From Prevotella sp. UBA5387 (GTDB lineage: Bacteria > Bacteroidota > Bacteroidia > Bacteroidales > Bacteroidaceae): a stretch of DNA of 33,462 nucleotides. The position numbers were made by a program, and so were the translations under genes. Shown here piece by piece: positions 7,725 through 17,162 of the stretch. Where the stretch lies: the NCBI GenBank assembly GCA_002407775.1, contig DHOP01000070.1, positions 1-33,462 of the forward strand, in the 5' to 3' direction. How positions within the stretch are numbered: position 1 is the stretch's first letter; each line of letters starts with the position of its first letter. The notes below the pieces were generated by a model. That model was not told the DNA's origin, made no database searches, and saw nothing but the letters and a program-made list of their open reading frames with translations.

Positions 7725-7775
7725 GCAAATGTAACAACTAAAAAAGATTGTATCGACTTATTATGTTACATTTGC
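7725..7775. promoter_or_regulatory. Perfect 12-bp inverted repeat over the HTCS promoter
   Basis: GCAAATGTAACA (7725-7736) and TGTTACATTTGC (7764-7775) are perfect reverse complements. The right arm contains TACATTTG (7767-7774), the likely -7 element of the HTCS gene. The left arm contains the same element facing the other way. Either this is a two-arm operator or a symmetric pair of divergent promoters. The HTCS ATG lies 20 bp downstream, so the leader would be very short. Confidence 0.65.
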
Positions 7776-7794
7776 AATATAAAATCTCCTTTTG

Positions 7795-10700
7795 ATGAAA
7801 CATGAACTAAAAACCGATGTAACAAAAAGATGTTTGTTGCATATATTGATGATGTTTACCATAGTAAGTGTCTCAGGGCAATCTGTGCGTTTTTTCCCCG
7901 CAAGTGAGACCATCAGCAATAGTCTTATTTCTGTTATATATCAGGATAGCATTGGATATGTTTGGATTGGAACAAGTGATGGATTAAATCGTTATGATGG
8001 TAATACAGTTAATATCTATAGACATGAGCGTGGAAATAAACGCTCATTGTCGTTTAATGAGGTGTTGAGTGTCTGTCATGATGCCAAAGGACATCTTCTT
8101 GTAGGTACAAGGAAGACGGGACTACAGCAATACCATTACGATTCCAATGATTTTACTAGTATTCCAATTGTGAAAGAGAATACAGGTGTAACCCAGATTT
8201 ATACATCACCAGACGGACGTACATTTATCATCACGGTTCGTTATGGAATATGGTCGCTCACTTGGAATGGAGAAAGCCCAATTGTGAAGCCTGCGAATAT
8301 TCTTCCTAGTCATGTGAGTGCCAATCAGATGGTGGCCGATGATTTGGGACGCTTATGGTTTATAGGTAGCTATAATCGTGTATATTGTAGTGTCGGTGGA
8401 GCTATTGCCATTCCCATCAAGGTCGAAGGAACTTTTTCGGATGTGAGGTTTACCCATGTTTTTGTAGATGATCATGGAGTGGTTTACGCTGGTACTGAGA
8501 ATCATGGAGTATATGTATACGATACCATGACACGTTTTATGAGGCCACGCTTTACAAACATCCAGAAACCAGTCTCCGATATTGCACAGGCAGACGGCAC
8601 TCATCTTTTTGTTGCTACTGATGGTGGAGGAATGAAAATCGTGGATACCATCACTGGTTTGATTCAGCCTGCTTTCGCTTACCTCTCAAAAAGTGATATG
8701 AGCCAGGACAAAGTGGTGTCAATTTATCGAAACAAGCAGGGTGATCTTTGGGTCGGTGCATTCCATAAAGGATTCTATTTATGTCCGAGAATCAACTATG
8801 GCTTTGGTAGATTAGTTCCATCATTCATCAAACGTCAAACTGATGGAAACAACGTTACGGCCATTGCTTCTGATGCTGAAGGTGGAGTTTGGGCAGCTAT
8901 TGAGGGTAATGGTCTCTACTATTTTGACAAAAACGGATATCAGAAGTATCATTATCCTTACACGGCAGGTGTTAAAGGCATTCCATCAGATATCCTGTCA
9001 CTAATGCTTTCCTCAGATGGTCGACTTTGGGTTGGATCATTTATCGGTGAGGTGGGCTGGATCGATACAGCCTCCGGAAATTTCACACGTTTGTCATCTT
9101 TCACAAAAGCCAAGGGTATTGACTTTACTCGTATTAGTGGAATGGCTGAGGCTCCAGATAGAAGTATATGGTTTTGTAGTATAGGGAATGGGTTAATCCA
9201 CTACGTTCCATCGAATGGGCAAGTGAAGCAGTTCATTCCATTCTATAAAAAAGGCGTGTATTCTGTGTTTCAATTTAATTTTCTCCAATATGTCTATGTT
9301 GACCAAATTGGACGAGTGTTTTTCGGTGATGGTGGAGGCCTAGGCTGCTATGATTCGCGCACGGGAAGTTTGACGTCGGCACTAGGAAAAGATCGCATTT
9401 TTAATGAGAAGTCTATAAGCTCTATACGCCTCGATAGTCTTGGTAATTTGTGGGCAGCAAGTAATGAAGGGCTTCTTTTTTACGATATGCACAAGCACAT
9501 CGAGAAACACATTACCACCTCTGAAGGACTTCCTTCAGATGCTGTGTGCGCCCTAGAGATTGATTCATATGGTAATGTGTGGGCCAGCACTCTGACCGGA
9601 TTGGCAAAAGTTCCACCTAATGGTAAGGGCATTATGAGATATTATTCCACAGATGGCCTGCAAGGTAATGAGTTTTGTAAGTCAGTCTCATCCGCCTCAC
9701 CTGACGGAATGTTCTTTTTTGGAGGTGTTAATGGTATTACCCGTTTCATTCCAGACAACATTGTACATGTGGCACGTAAGCTTCGTGTCATTCCCTCAGA
9801 GATCACAGTAGGTGGGGTCAATGTTACAACGCTCACCGAAAGTAGTGGTAAAAAGATTATAGACCGTCCAATAACCGACGTGGACCATATAAGGCTAAAC
9901 TATCGAGATGCTTCGTTTAGTATCGGTTTTACCACATTCTCCTATATTGGTTCAATGGGTATTACTTATTATTTCAAATTAGACAACGGCAGATGGACTC
10001 CAATCAGACGTGGTGAAAATCATGTATCTTTTACCGATTTGGCCCCGGGTCATTATAAGCTTCGCGTCAAAGCTGTAGTGGGTGATGCCACAAGCGCTGA
10101 GCGTCTCATAAATATTCTGGTCTCACCGCCTTGGTATGCTTCATGGTGGGCTTATATGCTGTATCTACTCATCGTTGCCTCTGCTGTCTATCTTTTAATT
10201 CGCCGTTATCGTGAACGTCAACAGGAGAAGCTCAACGAAATGCGCCTTCGATTCTTCACGGATATTTCCCATGATATTCGCACACCGATGTCACTTATTA
10301 TCAGTCCTCTTGACCAACTCCTACGCGATAAAAGTCTCTCGCATGAAATGCGTAGTACATTACAGTTGATGTATGCCAATGCTAACCGCATACTTGAATT
10401 AATCAATCAGTTGCTCACCATACGCAAGATAGACAAAGGCCACATGCGACTACAATGCCGTGAAATCGACATTGTAAAATATCTAGATCAAACTTACGAA
10501 CGTTTCTCTGAACAAGCGAAGAAAAGAAATATCATTTTTACATTTGAACATCAGATGGATGAGCTGCTTGCGTGGGTTGATACTGATTTCATTGGTAAGA
10601 TTACGGATAATCTTTTGGGAAACGCCCTGAAATACACACCTGATGGAGGGAACATTACGATGCATCTCTCGCTTGGCACAGATTCTAAGCGCCAAGGCGC

Positions 10701-11871
10701 ATTAACCCACTATTGGCAAGTAGATGTGATTGATACGGGCAAAGGATTAGACGAGACAGAGATACCCCATCTTTTCGAGCGGTTTTATCGATCCAAATCA
10801 TCGCTTGCTGCTGGTGGAACTGGCATCGGACTTAACCTTTGCGAAATGCTCATAAGCCGTCATCATGGTTTTATAGGGGCAGAAAGCCGCAAGGATGCTG
10901 TTCATGGGAGTCGTTTCTTTTTCCAATTGCCTTTGGGACATAGCTATCTTCTTACAGAGGAGATTGCTACTAACACTACCCTTGTGGAAGCTCAAGCTGA
11001 TGAGAATGAGGAAGAATCTGTCCAGCTTACAGAGAAGGTTGATGAGCTAGAGACCAAACATTGCTGTGGTTCAGGGTGTAAGCTGCTAATTATTGATGAC
11101 GATATTGATATTCTAGAGTATCTTTCAACCGAACTTGGCAAGCGATATACGATCATTACCGCAAATAATGGTCGTGATGGCCTACAGATAGCATTGTCGC
11201 GTCTACCAGATCTTGTTATAAGTGACGTAATGATGCCCGACATGGACGGCTATGAATTTGTGAGAAGGCTAAAACATAACCCTAATATCAATGATATACC
11301 TGTTATTCTTCTTACTGCCAAGGGTGATATTCAGGATCGTATGGAAGGGCTAAATAGAGGGGCTGACGCTTATATAGTCAAACCTTTCCATCTTGATGAA
11401 CTGAACACACAAATACGTAATCTAATTGATAATCGCTTACGTTTGCGTGGCAAGTATACAGGACAGCAGGAGCAAGTTGATACTGTGGAGAACGTTGAGA
11501 TTCAGAGTAATGATGATCTTTTTATGGAGCGTTTGATGCGGGCTGTAAATCAGCATTTTGATGACTGTGAATATACAACAGAGCGTATGGCGCAGGATGC
11601 AGGTGTAAGTCGTGTACACCTGCATCGCAAGTTGAAGGAACTTGCAGGAGTTTCTCCAGGAGAGTTTATCCGAAACTTACGTCTGAAACAGGCTGCCCGT
11701 CTATTGTTGGAACAGCATAGTGACATTACGCAGATTGCATACGGTTGTGGATTTTCTTCTATTTCCGTATTCTCTACAGTATTCAAGAAGTGCTATGGTG
11801 TGTCTCCTAGTGTGTATGTAAAACAAGGAGGAATAATAAACAAAGAAGAAAAGGAGCAAACAGAACTATAA
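7795..11871 (+). CDS. Hybrid two-component system sensor/regulator (HTCS)
   Basis: Starting at ATG 7795, the protein has 1358 residues. It combines a sensor kinase and its response regulator in one inner-membrane protein. In order: signal anchor (about 10-25), periplasmic Reg_prop beta-propellers (about 30-690), Y_Y_Y domain (about 695-765), one membrane helix (784-805), HisKA with His826 in SHDIRTPMSL, HATPase (N box DNLLGNALKYTPDGG; DTGKGLD; GGTGIGLNLC), receiver with phospho-Asp1144 in ISDVMMPDMDG, and an AraC-type DNA-binding domain (about 1240-1345). Such proteins sense specific oligosaccharides and activate polysaccharide loci; XynR of Prevotella bryantii is the probable counterpart. 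It directly precedes the xus operon, and direct-repeat sites fitting an AraC domain lie upstream of three units here. A Cys cluster (Cys1090, 1091, 1095) in the kinase-receiver linker is unusual. Confidence 0.93.
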   Translation: MKHELKTDVTKRCLLHILMMFTIVSVSGQSVRFFPASETISNSLISVIYQDSIGYVWIGTSDGLNRYDGNTVNIYRHERGNKRSLSFNEVLSVCHDAKGHLLVGTRKTGLQQYHYDSNDFTSIPIVKENTGVTQIYTSPDGRTFIITVRYGIWSLTWNGESPIVKPANILPSHVSANQMVADDLGRLWFIGSYNRVYCSVGGAIAIPIKVEGTFSDVRFTHVFVDDHGVVYAGTENHGVYVYDTMTRFMRPRFTNIQKPVSDIAQADGTHLFVATDGGGMKIVDTITGLIQPAFAYLSKSDMSQDKVVSIYRNKQGDLWVGAFHKGFYLCPRINYGFGRLVPSFIKRQTDGNNVTAIASDAEGGVWAAIEGNGLYYFDKNGYQKYHYPYTAGVKGIPSDILSLMLSSDGRLWVGSFIGEVGWIDTASGNFTRLSSFTKAKGIDFTRISGMAEAPDRSIWFCSIGNGLIHYVPSNGQVKQFIPFYKKGVYSVFQFNFLQYVYVDQIGRVFFGDGGGLGCYDSRTGSLTSALGKDRIFNEKSISSIRLDSLGNLWAASNEGLLFYDMHKHIEKHITTSEGLPSDAVCALEIDSYGNVWASTLTGLAKVPPNGKGIMRYYSTDGLQGNEFCKSVSSASPDGMFFFGGVNGITRFIPDNIVHVARKLRVIPSEITVGGVNVTTLTESSGKKIIDRPITDVDHIRLNYRDASFSIGFTTFSYIGSMGITYYFKLDNGRWTPIRRGENHVSFTDLAPGHYKLRVKAVVGDATSAERLINILVSPPWYASWWAYMLYLLIVASAVYLLIRRYRERQQEKLNEMRLRFFTDISHDIRTPMSLIISPLDQLLRDKSLSHEMRSTLQLMYANANRILELINQLLTIRKIDKGHMRLQCREIDIVKYLDQTYERFSEQAKKRNIIFTFEHQMDELLAWVDTDFIGKITDNLLGNALKYTPDGGNITMHLSLGTDSKRQGALTHYWQVDVIDTGKGLDETEIPHLFERFYRSKSSLAAGGTGIGLNLCEMLISRHHGFIGAESRKDAVHGSRFFFQLPLGHSYLLTEEIATNTTLVEAQADENEEESVQLTEKVDELETKHCCGSGCKLLIIDDDIDILEYLSTELGKRYTIITANNGRDGLQIALSRLPDLVISDVMMPDMDGYEFVRRLKHNPNINDIPVILLTAKGDIQDRMEGLNRGADAYIVKPFHLDELNTQIRNLIDNRLRLRGKYTGQQEQVDTVENVEIQSNDDLFMERLMRAVNQHFDDCEYTTERMAQDAGVSRVHLHRKLKELAGVSPGEFIRNLRLKQAARLLLEQHSDITQIAYGCGFSSISVFSTVFKKCYGVSPSVYVKQGGIINKEEKEQTEL

Positions 11872-11905
11872 GATACTACAGGGTTTTTTTAGTTATTAAA
11901 CCACA

Positions 11906-11945
11906 AGAGAGAAGTGACATATATTTGTCACTTCTCTCTTTTTTT
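11906..11945 (+). terminator. Rho-independent terminator after HTCS
   Basis: AGAGAGAAGTGACA (11906-11919) pairs perfectly with TGTCACTTCTCTCT (11926-11939) around a 6-nt loop, and the arm runs into a T tract to 11945. This separates HTCS transcription from the xus operon. Confidence 0.93.
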
Positions 11946-12004
11946 GTTATGTCAGTCTTTTCCCATCTTCCCTTCAATTTTTTTCTTGATTTACCATATT
12001 TAGT

Positions 12005-12039
12005 GAATGAATGTTACAAAACATAAAGTATGCGTAACA
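12005..12039 (+). promoter_or_regulatory. Putative HTCS operator upstream of xusA
   Basis: TGTTACA at 12012-12018 begins exactly 58 bp before the first base of the -7 element (12070). GTAACA at 12034-12039 gives a second half-site, 21 bp from GTTACA at 12013-12018. The same spacing occurs upstream of the GH43 and GH98 genes. AAG at 12026-12028 is also shared by all three sites. Confidence 0.6.
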
Positions 12040-12045
12040 CCAGAA

Positions 12046-12077
12046 TTTGCAGGGTATTTGCGTACAGCTTATCTTTG
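12046..12077 (+). promoter_or_regulatory. xusA operon promoter
   Basis: TTTG at 12046-12049, 20 bp, then TATCTTTG at 12070-12077 gives a full Bacteroidales-type promoter. Transcription would start near 12084, with a leader of about 36 nt to the ATG at 12120. It is the only promoter seen for the six-gene operon. Confidence 0.75.
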
Positions 12078-12119
12078 TTCGCAGAAAACTTTATATCAAA
12101 CATTAACAATTTAATCAGA

Positions 12120-15100
12120 ATGAAACATTCATCTCGTTACTCTCTAAGAGAAAGAGTTGCAGGCGTGTTTTTGACGTGTTTGTTGGGAAGTGTTGCTGCT
12201 AGCGCACAAAGCCCTACACGTACCGTCATAGGACACGTCACAGACAAGACGGGGGAACCCGTTATTGGTGCTACGGTTATGGTGAAGAATGGAAAAGGTC
12301 AAGGAACTGCGACCGATTTTGATGGTAACTTCACTATCACTGTGCCTGATGACGCAAGCATTCTTCAGATTTCATACGTCGGTATGAGTCCGCAGAATGT
12401 AAAGGTAGGGCCCCAGCATCAGCTGAAAGTAGTACTTCAAGACGATGAAAAGGTACTTGGAGAAGTAGTTGTCGTGGGTTACGGCCAGCAAAAGAAAGCA
12501 TCTGTAGTGGGTGCTATTACTCAGACTTCGGGAAAGACCCTTGAAAGAGCTGGTGGTGTAACTAATATCGGAGCAGCGCTTACGGGAAATCTTCCTGGTG
12601 TGATTACAGCAGCATCAAGTGGTATGCCTGGTGCTGAGGATCCCAGAATCATCATTAGAACTCAGAGCTCATGGAATAACAGCGACCCTCTAATCCTTGT
12701 TGATGGTATCGAACGTGAAATGAGCTCAGTTGATATTTCATCTGTAGAAAGTATTTCTGTTCTTAAAGATGCTTCTGCAACAGCTGTCTACGGCGTGAAA
12801 GGAGCCAATGGCGTCATATTGATAACCACGAAGCGTGGTAAGGAAGGGAAAGCTAACATTGAAGTTAAAGCCAATATTACAGCAAAGGTTGCTTCGCAGT
12901 TGCCGAAGAAATATGATGCGTATGATACTTTCTATCTTATGAACCAGTCTATCGAGCGTGAAGCTGCGCTCAATGCTTCAGGATGGGGAAATTACACACC
13001 TGTGGCTATCATTGACAAATATCGCCATCCTGCTAATTCTGAGGAATGGGACAGATATCCCAATACTGACTGGGAGAAAGCCTTGTTCAACAAAATGGCT
13101 ATGTCATATAATACGAGTATTAGTGTATCGGGAGGTAGCCGACTTGTTAACTATTTTGCTGCTGTAGACTTTGTACATGAGGGAGACCTTTTTAAGCAGT
13201 ATGATAATAACCGCGGATATAATGCTGGCTTTGGATACAATCGTATAAATGTGCGAAGTAATCTGGACTTTAAGCTCACTCAAACAACCAAATTGGCAGT
13301 TAACCTTTTTGGTTCTAATGCTCAACGTAAGACCCCTTGGGACTATAGCGATAATGATGCTACATATTGGGCTTCTGCTTATAAATCTGCTCCTGATGCC
13401 ATGCGACCTATCTATTCTAATGGCCTATGGGGATGGTATGCACCGCGTAATGCTGATGTCCCTAATTCTGTTTATCAGCTCGCAACTTCAGGCCTTGAAA
13501 AATCCACTACAACAAAGATGACTACTGACTTTTCGCTTGGTCAGGATCTTGACATGCTAACAAAAGGTCTGTCGGCCAAAGTCAATGTCTCTTTTGACTA
13601 TACCTTTCAGGAAGTTAATCGAGGGCTCAACGACTTGTATCACAATTCACAGAGGTATTGGGTCAATCCGACAACTGGAGCCATAGCATTAGAAAAAGCT
13701 GATCCAAATACAGGTCTTGATGCTGTAATCAATCCCATACTATGGCAAACCCAAAGTGGTTATGTAGACATTGGAAACACTTCACCTTATCGAAAATTAT
13801 ACTATTCCGCGCAAGTCAATTACGACCGTGATTTTGGCAAACATAGTGTAACAGCACTTGGTTTATTTAGCCGTCAAAAAGAAACTTGGGGAAGCGACTT
13901 TGCCCATTATCGTGAAGATTGGGTTTTTCGTCTTACCTACAACTATGCATTGCGCTATTTTTTTGAAGCAAATGGAGCCTATAATGGTTCTGAAAAGTTT
14001 GGCCCTAACAATCGCTTTGCTTTCTTCCCATCGCTTTCTGCTGGTTGGATGATAAGTGAGGAGCCTTTTATGAAAGTTTTACGTGAGAAGAAAATTGTCG
14101 ATATGCTGAAGTTCCGCTTTTCATGGGGACGAGTTGGAGATGATAACGTAGGCGAACGCTGGTTATATCAGGATCAGTTGTCCTATGGAGGTAATATCGC
14201 AATGGGTTCTGTGAGCCCAGCAAACACTCCTTATACATTCTATAGAATTTCCAAATTGGGCAACTCAAATATCTCTTGGGAGACTGTAGAAAAAAGGAAT
14301 TTTGGTATAGATTATGCATTTCTTGACGGATTAATTGCAGGATCTGTTGATATATTCAATGATAGTCGTACAGATATTCTAATGAGCGGTTCAAGTCGTG
14401 CAATTCCATCTTATTTCGGCCTGAATGCACCTTGGGCTAACCTTGGCAAGGTGAATAGCAAGGGCTATGAATTGGAATTACGTCTCAATCATACTTTCAA
14501 TAATAGTATTCATACATGGTTAAATACCAGTATGACACATGCAACAAACATAGTGAAGTTCCGTGATGACCCTGTGTTGAAGCCAGATTACCAGAAAAAT
14601 GCTGGACATTCGCTTGGGCAGACGCAATCATATATAGATCATGGCAACCTTAGTTCATGGGATGATGTGATTGGCAGTACCGTCTGGACAACAGGTAATG
14701 AGGCAAAATTGCCTGGTGATTATGATATAGTTGATTTTAATGGTGATGGCGTTGTCAATGTTAATGATATGGCCCCTTACCAATACTCGTCCATGCCACA
14801 AAACACTTACAATGCTTCGCTTGGTGTAGATTGGAAAGGTTGGAGCATTTTCGCACAGTTCTATGGAGTAAGTAATATTACTCGCGGAGTGCAGTTTAAC
14901 ACATTCCGTTCAACAGCGCACGTTGCCTACGATGAAGGAGAATATTGGTCTCCTACAAATAATGCAACTCTTGCTCTGCCTCGTTGGGGAACAACAATAG
15001 ATGCATGCGCTCAAGGCACACGTTACCTTTTCGATGGGTCATACATCAGATTAAAGAATGTTGAAATAGCCTATACCATTAAGGGAGCGTGGTTGAAAAA

Positions 15101-15251
15101 AATGGGCATAAGTACATGCCGTATTTATGTCAACGGTAACAACCTCTACATGTGGACCAAGATGCCCGATGACCGTGAGATAGGCAGTTCTTCAGACGGT
15201 GTTTACCCCACTATGCGACGTTTTAACCTTGGCTTTGATATCACCTTATAA
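12120..15251 (+). CDS. xusA: SusC-family TonB-dependent transporter, first pair
   Basis: Starting at ATG 12120, the protein has 1043 residues. An upstream in-frame ATG at 12030 precedes the promoter -7 element and is rejected. A signal peptide ends at about residue 30 (ASAQ). A carboxypeptidase-regulatory-like domain (about 35-110, VIGHVTDKTGEPVIGATV) is followed by the SusC signature VVVGYGQQKK and a plug domain (to about 240, with LILVDGIER and VYGVKGANGVILITTKRG). The rest is a 22-strand barrel. It forms the outer-membrane pore that takes up xylan oligosaccharides with the SusD partner encoded 6 bp downstream. Gene order matches xusA of the Prevotella xylan cluster, the basis for the symbol. 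Expression probably depends on the HTCS via the site at 12005-12039. Confidence 0.92.
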   Translation: MKHSSRYSLRERVAGVFLTCLLGSVAASAQSPTRTVIGHVTDKTGEPVIGATVMVKNGKGQGTATDFDGNFTITVPDDASILQISYVGMSPQNVKVGPQHQLKVVLQDDEKVLGEVVVVGYGQQKKASVVGAITQTSGKTLERAGGVTNIGAALTGNLPGVITAASSGMPGAEDPRIIIRTQSSWNNSDPLILVDGIEREMSSVDISSVESISVLKDASATAVYGVKGANGVILITTKRGKEGKANIEVKANITAKVASQLPKKYDAYDTFYLMNQSIEREAALNASGWGNYTPVAIIDKYRHPANSEEWDRYPNTDWEKALFNKMAMSYNTSISVSGGSRLVNYFAAVDFVHEGDLFKQYDNNRGYNAGFGYNRINVRSNLDFKLTQTTKLAVNLFGSNAQRKTPWDYSDNDATYWASAYKSAPDAMRPIYSNGLWGWYAPRNADVPNSVYQLATSGLEKSTTTKMTTDFSLGQDLDMLTKGLSAKVNVSFDYTFQEVNRGLNDLYHNSQRYWVNPTTGAIALEKADPNTGLDAVINPILWQTQSGYVDIGNTSPYRKLYYSAQVNYDRDFGKHSVTALGLFSRQKETWGSDFAHYREDWVFRLTYNYALRYFFEANGAYNGSEKFGPNNRFAFFPSLSAGWMISEEPFMKVLREKKIVDMLKFRFSWGRVGDDNVGERWLYQDQLSYGGNIAMGSVSPANTPYTFYRISKLGNSNISWETVEKRNFGIDYAFLDGLIAGSVDIFNDSRTDILMSGSSRAIPSYFGLNAPWANLGKVNSKGYELELRLNHTFNNSIHTWLNTSMTHATNIVKFRDDPVLKPDYQKNAGHSLGQTQSYIDHGNLSSWDDVIGSTVWTTGNEAKLPGDYDIVDFNGDGVVNVNDMAPYQYSSMPQNTYNASLGVDWKGWSIFAQFYGVSNITRGVQFNTFRSTAHVAYDEGEYWSPTNNATLALPRWGTTIDACAQGTRYLFDGSYIRLKNVEIAYTIKGAWLKKMGISTCRIYVNGNNLYMWTKMPDDREIGSSSDGVYPTMRRFNLGFDITL

Positions 15252-15257
15252 AAGAAT

Positions 15258-17135
15258 ATGAAAATGAATATACATTTTAATCGTTTGTTTCTTGGACTTG
15301 CCGTAGCCGCTACGTTCATGTCTGGAACTTCATGCACAAACTATTTGGACAAAGCGCCTAATAGTGACATAGAAGAAACGACACCATATAAGAACTTCAG
15401 AAATTTTCAGGGTTTCGTAGAAGAACTCTATAACTGTATTCCTGTGATTTCAAATTCTGATTATCACACAAGTTTCAATCTCGGTGAGGATGTTTACTGG
15501 GAGCCACAAGAGCTACGAGTATTGTCTCGGAGTATTGACTATGGTGATTTTTGGGGCTATACAACTTCTTATTATGGGTACCCGTCAACTATACGAGGGG
15601 GAGATCCCAGTGCAACAACCCGTGGAAACAAAGGTAATTTATGGAAGTTGTGTTGGTATGGTATTAACAAGGCAAATATTGGTATATCCAAGCTTGATCA
15701 GTTAGTGGATGCCACTCCCGAAGAGCAACGTCTTGTTGAAGGTCAGCTTTATTTCTTTCGTGGTCTTTTTCATTTCATGTTGATGGAATGGTGGGGAGGA
15801 ATGCCTTATCTTGATAAGCCTTTGGCATCAGGTGAGACTCCTACCAATCCTCGTGAAACATGGCAGGCTTGTGCTGATAAATGTGCAGCTGATTTCGACC
15901 GTGCTGCTGAACTTTTGCCTATAGATTGGGATCAGACAACAGCAGGGAGGACTACACTTGGCAATAACAACATGCGTGCTAATAAGATTATGGCCCTAGC
16001 TTATAAGGGGAAGACGTTGTTATGGGCTGGCAGTCCACTGATGAATTGGGATTCCCATAACCGTGATAACAGTTATCGTAAATATGACGAAACCTATTGT
16101 AAGCGTGCTGCCGATGCTCTGGGCGAGGCATTGAAGTTAACTGAAGAAACAGGTAGATACGAACTTGCTCCTTTTGAGAATTTCAACGATATCTTCTTGC
16201 TTCATAATTCTTCAGGAAAGATTCCTGGACTAAAAGAAGCTATTCTACAGGAAAATCTTGCTGAATACAACGGCCGTTGGGCATGGAACATGAATACCGA
16301 CTTCCGTTCACAACGAATGATACCGTCAGGCATAAAGTGTTGGCCTACTGCTAACTATTCTTCTTATTTTGGTATGGCTAATGGATATCCCATTAGTGAT
16401 ATGTCGAAATCGGACACAGAGTCGGGCTACGACGCAACTCATCCATGGAAGGAAAGAGACCCACGTTTTTATAAGACTTATGTCATTGATGGTGAGTTTT
16501 GTGGAACATCAGGTATTGGTGAAACTGCCATGCTTTATACGGGTGGTGCTGACCGCGAAAAAGCTAACCCACAGAAAGGATGTTACACAGGTTTGATGAA
16601 TGCAAAACTCTGCTTGAAATCTGTTAACAACGCAAATGTGCGTGATACCTATTTTTTTGTACTAAGCTTGATGCGTTTGGCAGATGTTTATTTAATGTAT
16701 TCCGAAGCTACAGCCGTGGGATATGGTGTAAAGACTGGTACATCTCAATTCAATATGACAGCCGAACAAGCTATTAATAAAATTCGTGAGCGTGCAGGAG
16801 TAGCAAATGTTTTGGACAAATACACCAATGATACTCAGAGTTTCCTCGGGGAAGTAAGGCGTGAACGTGCGGTAGAGTTGGCCTTCGAGGGATTCCGCTT
16901 TACTGACCTTCGTCGATGGATGTTGTTGACTCAGCGTCCTTATACTTTGAAAACAGCTTTTCAGTTTGACCGTGATGTGTTCGATAAAGACAATCCTACA
17001 CAGAGCTCAGTCAAAAATTTACGAGAGCAAGTGCTTGTAGAACGTGATTATACGGATCGCCATTATTGGCTCCCTCTACCAAACAAAAACGACACCTATC
17101 TCTATGAGGGCTTTAAGCAGAACCCAGGATGGTAA
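15258..17135 (+). CDS. xusB: SusD-family surface glycan-binding lipoprotein, first pair
   Basis: This 625-residue protein is a SusD/RagB homologue. The lipobox SGTSC places the lipidated Cys at residue 26, followed by the typical YLDKAPNSDIEE. TPR-like helices follow (QLYFFRGLFHFMLMEWWGGMPYLDKPL), and the C-terminal half contains VRRERAVELAFEGFRFTDLRRW, the classic SusD signature, ending WLPLPNKNDTYLYEGFKQNPGW. It caps the XusA barrel and binds oligosaccharides at the cell surface. The gap to xusA is 6 bp. A second ATG at 15264 is an equally plausible start. It is somewhat longer than average for SusD. Confidence 0.92.
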   Translation: MKMNIHFNRLFLGLAVAATFMSGTSCTNYLDKAPNSDIEETTPYKNFRNFQGFVEELYNCIPVISNSDYHTSFNLGEDVYWEPQELRVLSRSIDYGDFWGYTTSYYGYPSTIRGGDPSATTRGNKGNLWKLCWYGINKANIGISKLDQLVDATPEEQRLVEGQLYFFRGLFHFMLMEWWGGMPYLDKPLASGETPTNPRETWQACADKCAADFDRAAELLPIDWDQTTAGRTTLGNNNMRANKIMALAYKGKTLLWAGSPLMNWDSHNRDNSYRKYDETYCKRAADALGEALKLTEETGRYELAPFENFNDIFLLHNSSGKIPGLKEAILQENLAEYNGRWAWNMNTDFRSQRMIPSGIKCWPTANYSSYFGMANGYPISDMSKSDTESGYDATHPWKERDPRFYKTYVIDGEFCGTSGIGETAMLYTGGADREKANPQKGCYTGLMNAKLCLKSVNNANVRDTYFFVLSLMRLADVYLMYSEATAVGYGVKTGTSQFNMTAEQAINKIRERAGVANVLDKYTNDTQSFLGEVRRERAVELAFEGFRFTDLRRWMLLTQRPYTLKTAFQFDRDVFDKDNPTQSSVKNLREQVLVERDYTDRHYWLPLPNKNDTYLYEGFKQNPGW

Positions 17136-17162
17136 TCAAACAATTTAATATCATAGATTATT

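Noticed and set aside
12030..12119. Upstream ATG start for xusA
   Set aside because: It precedes the -7 element at 12070-12077, so it would not be transcribed from that promoter. The ATG at 12120 gives a normal signal peptide.
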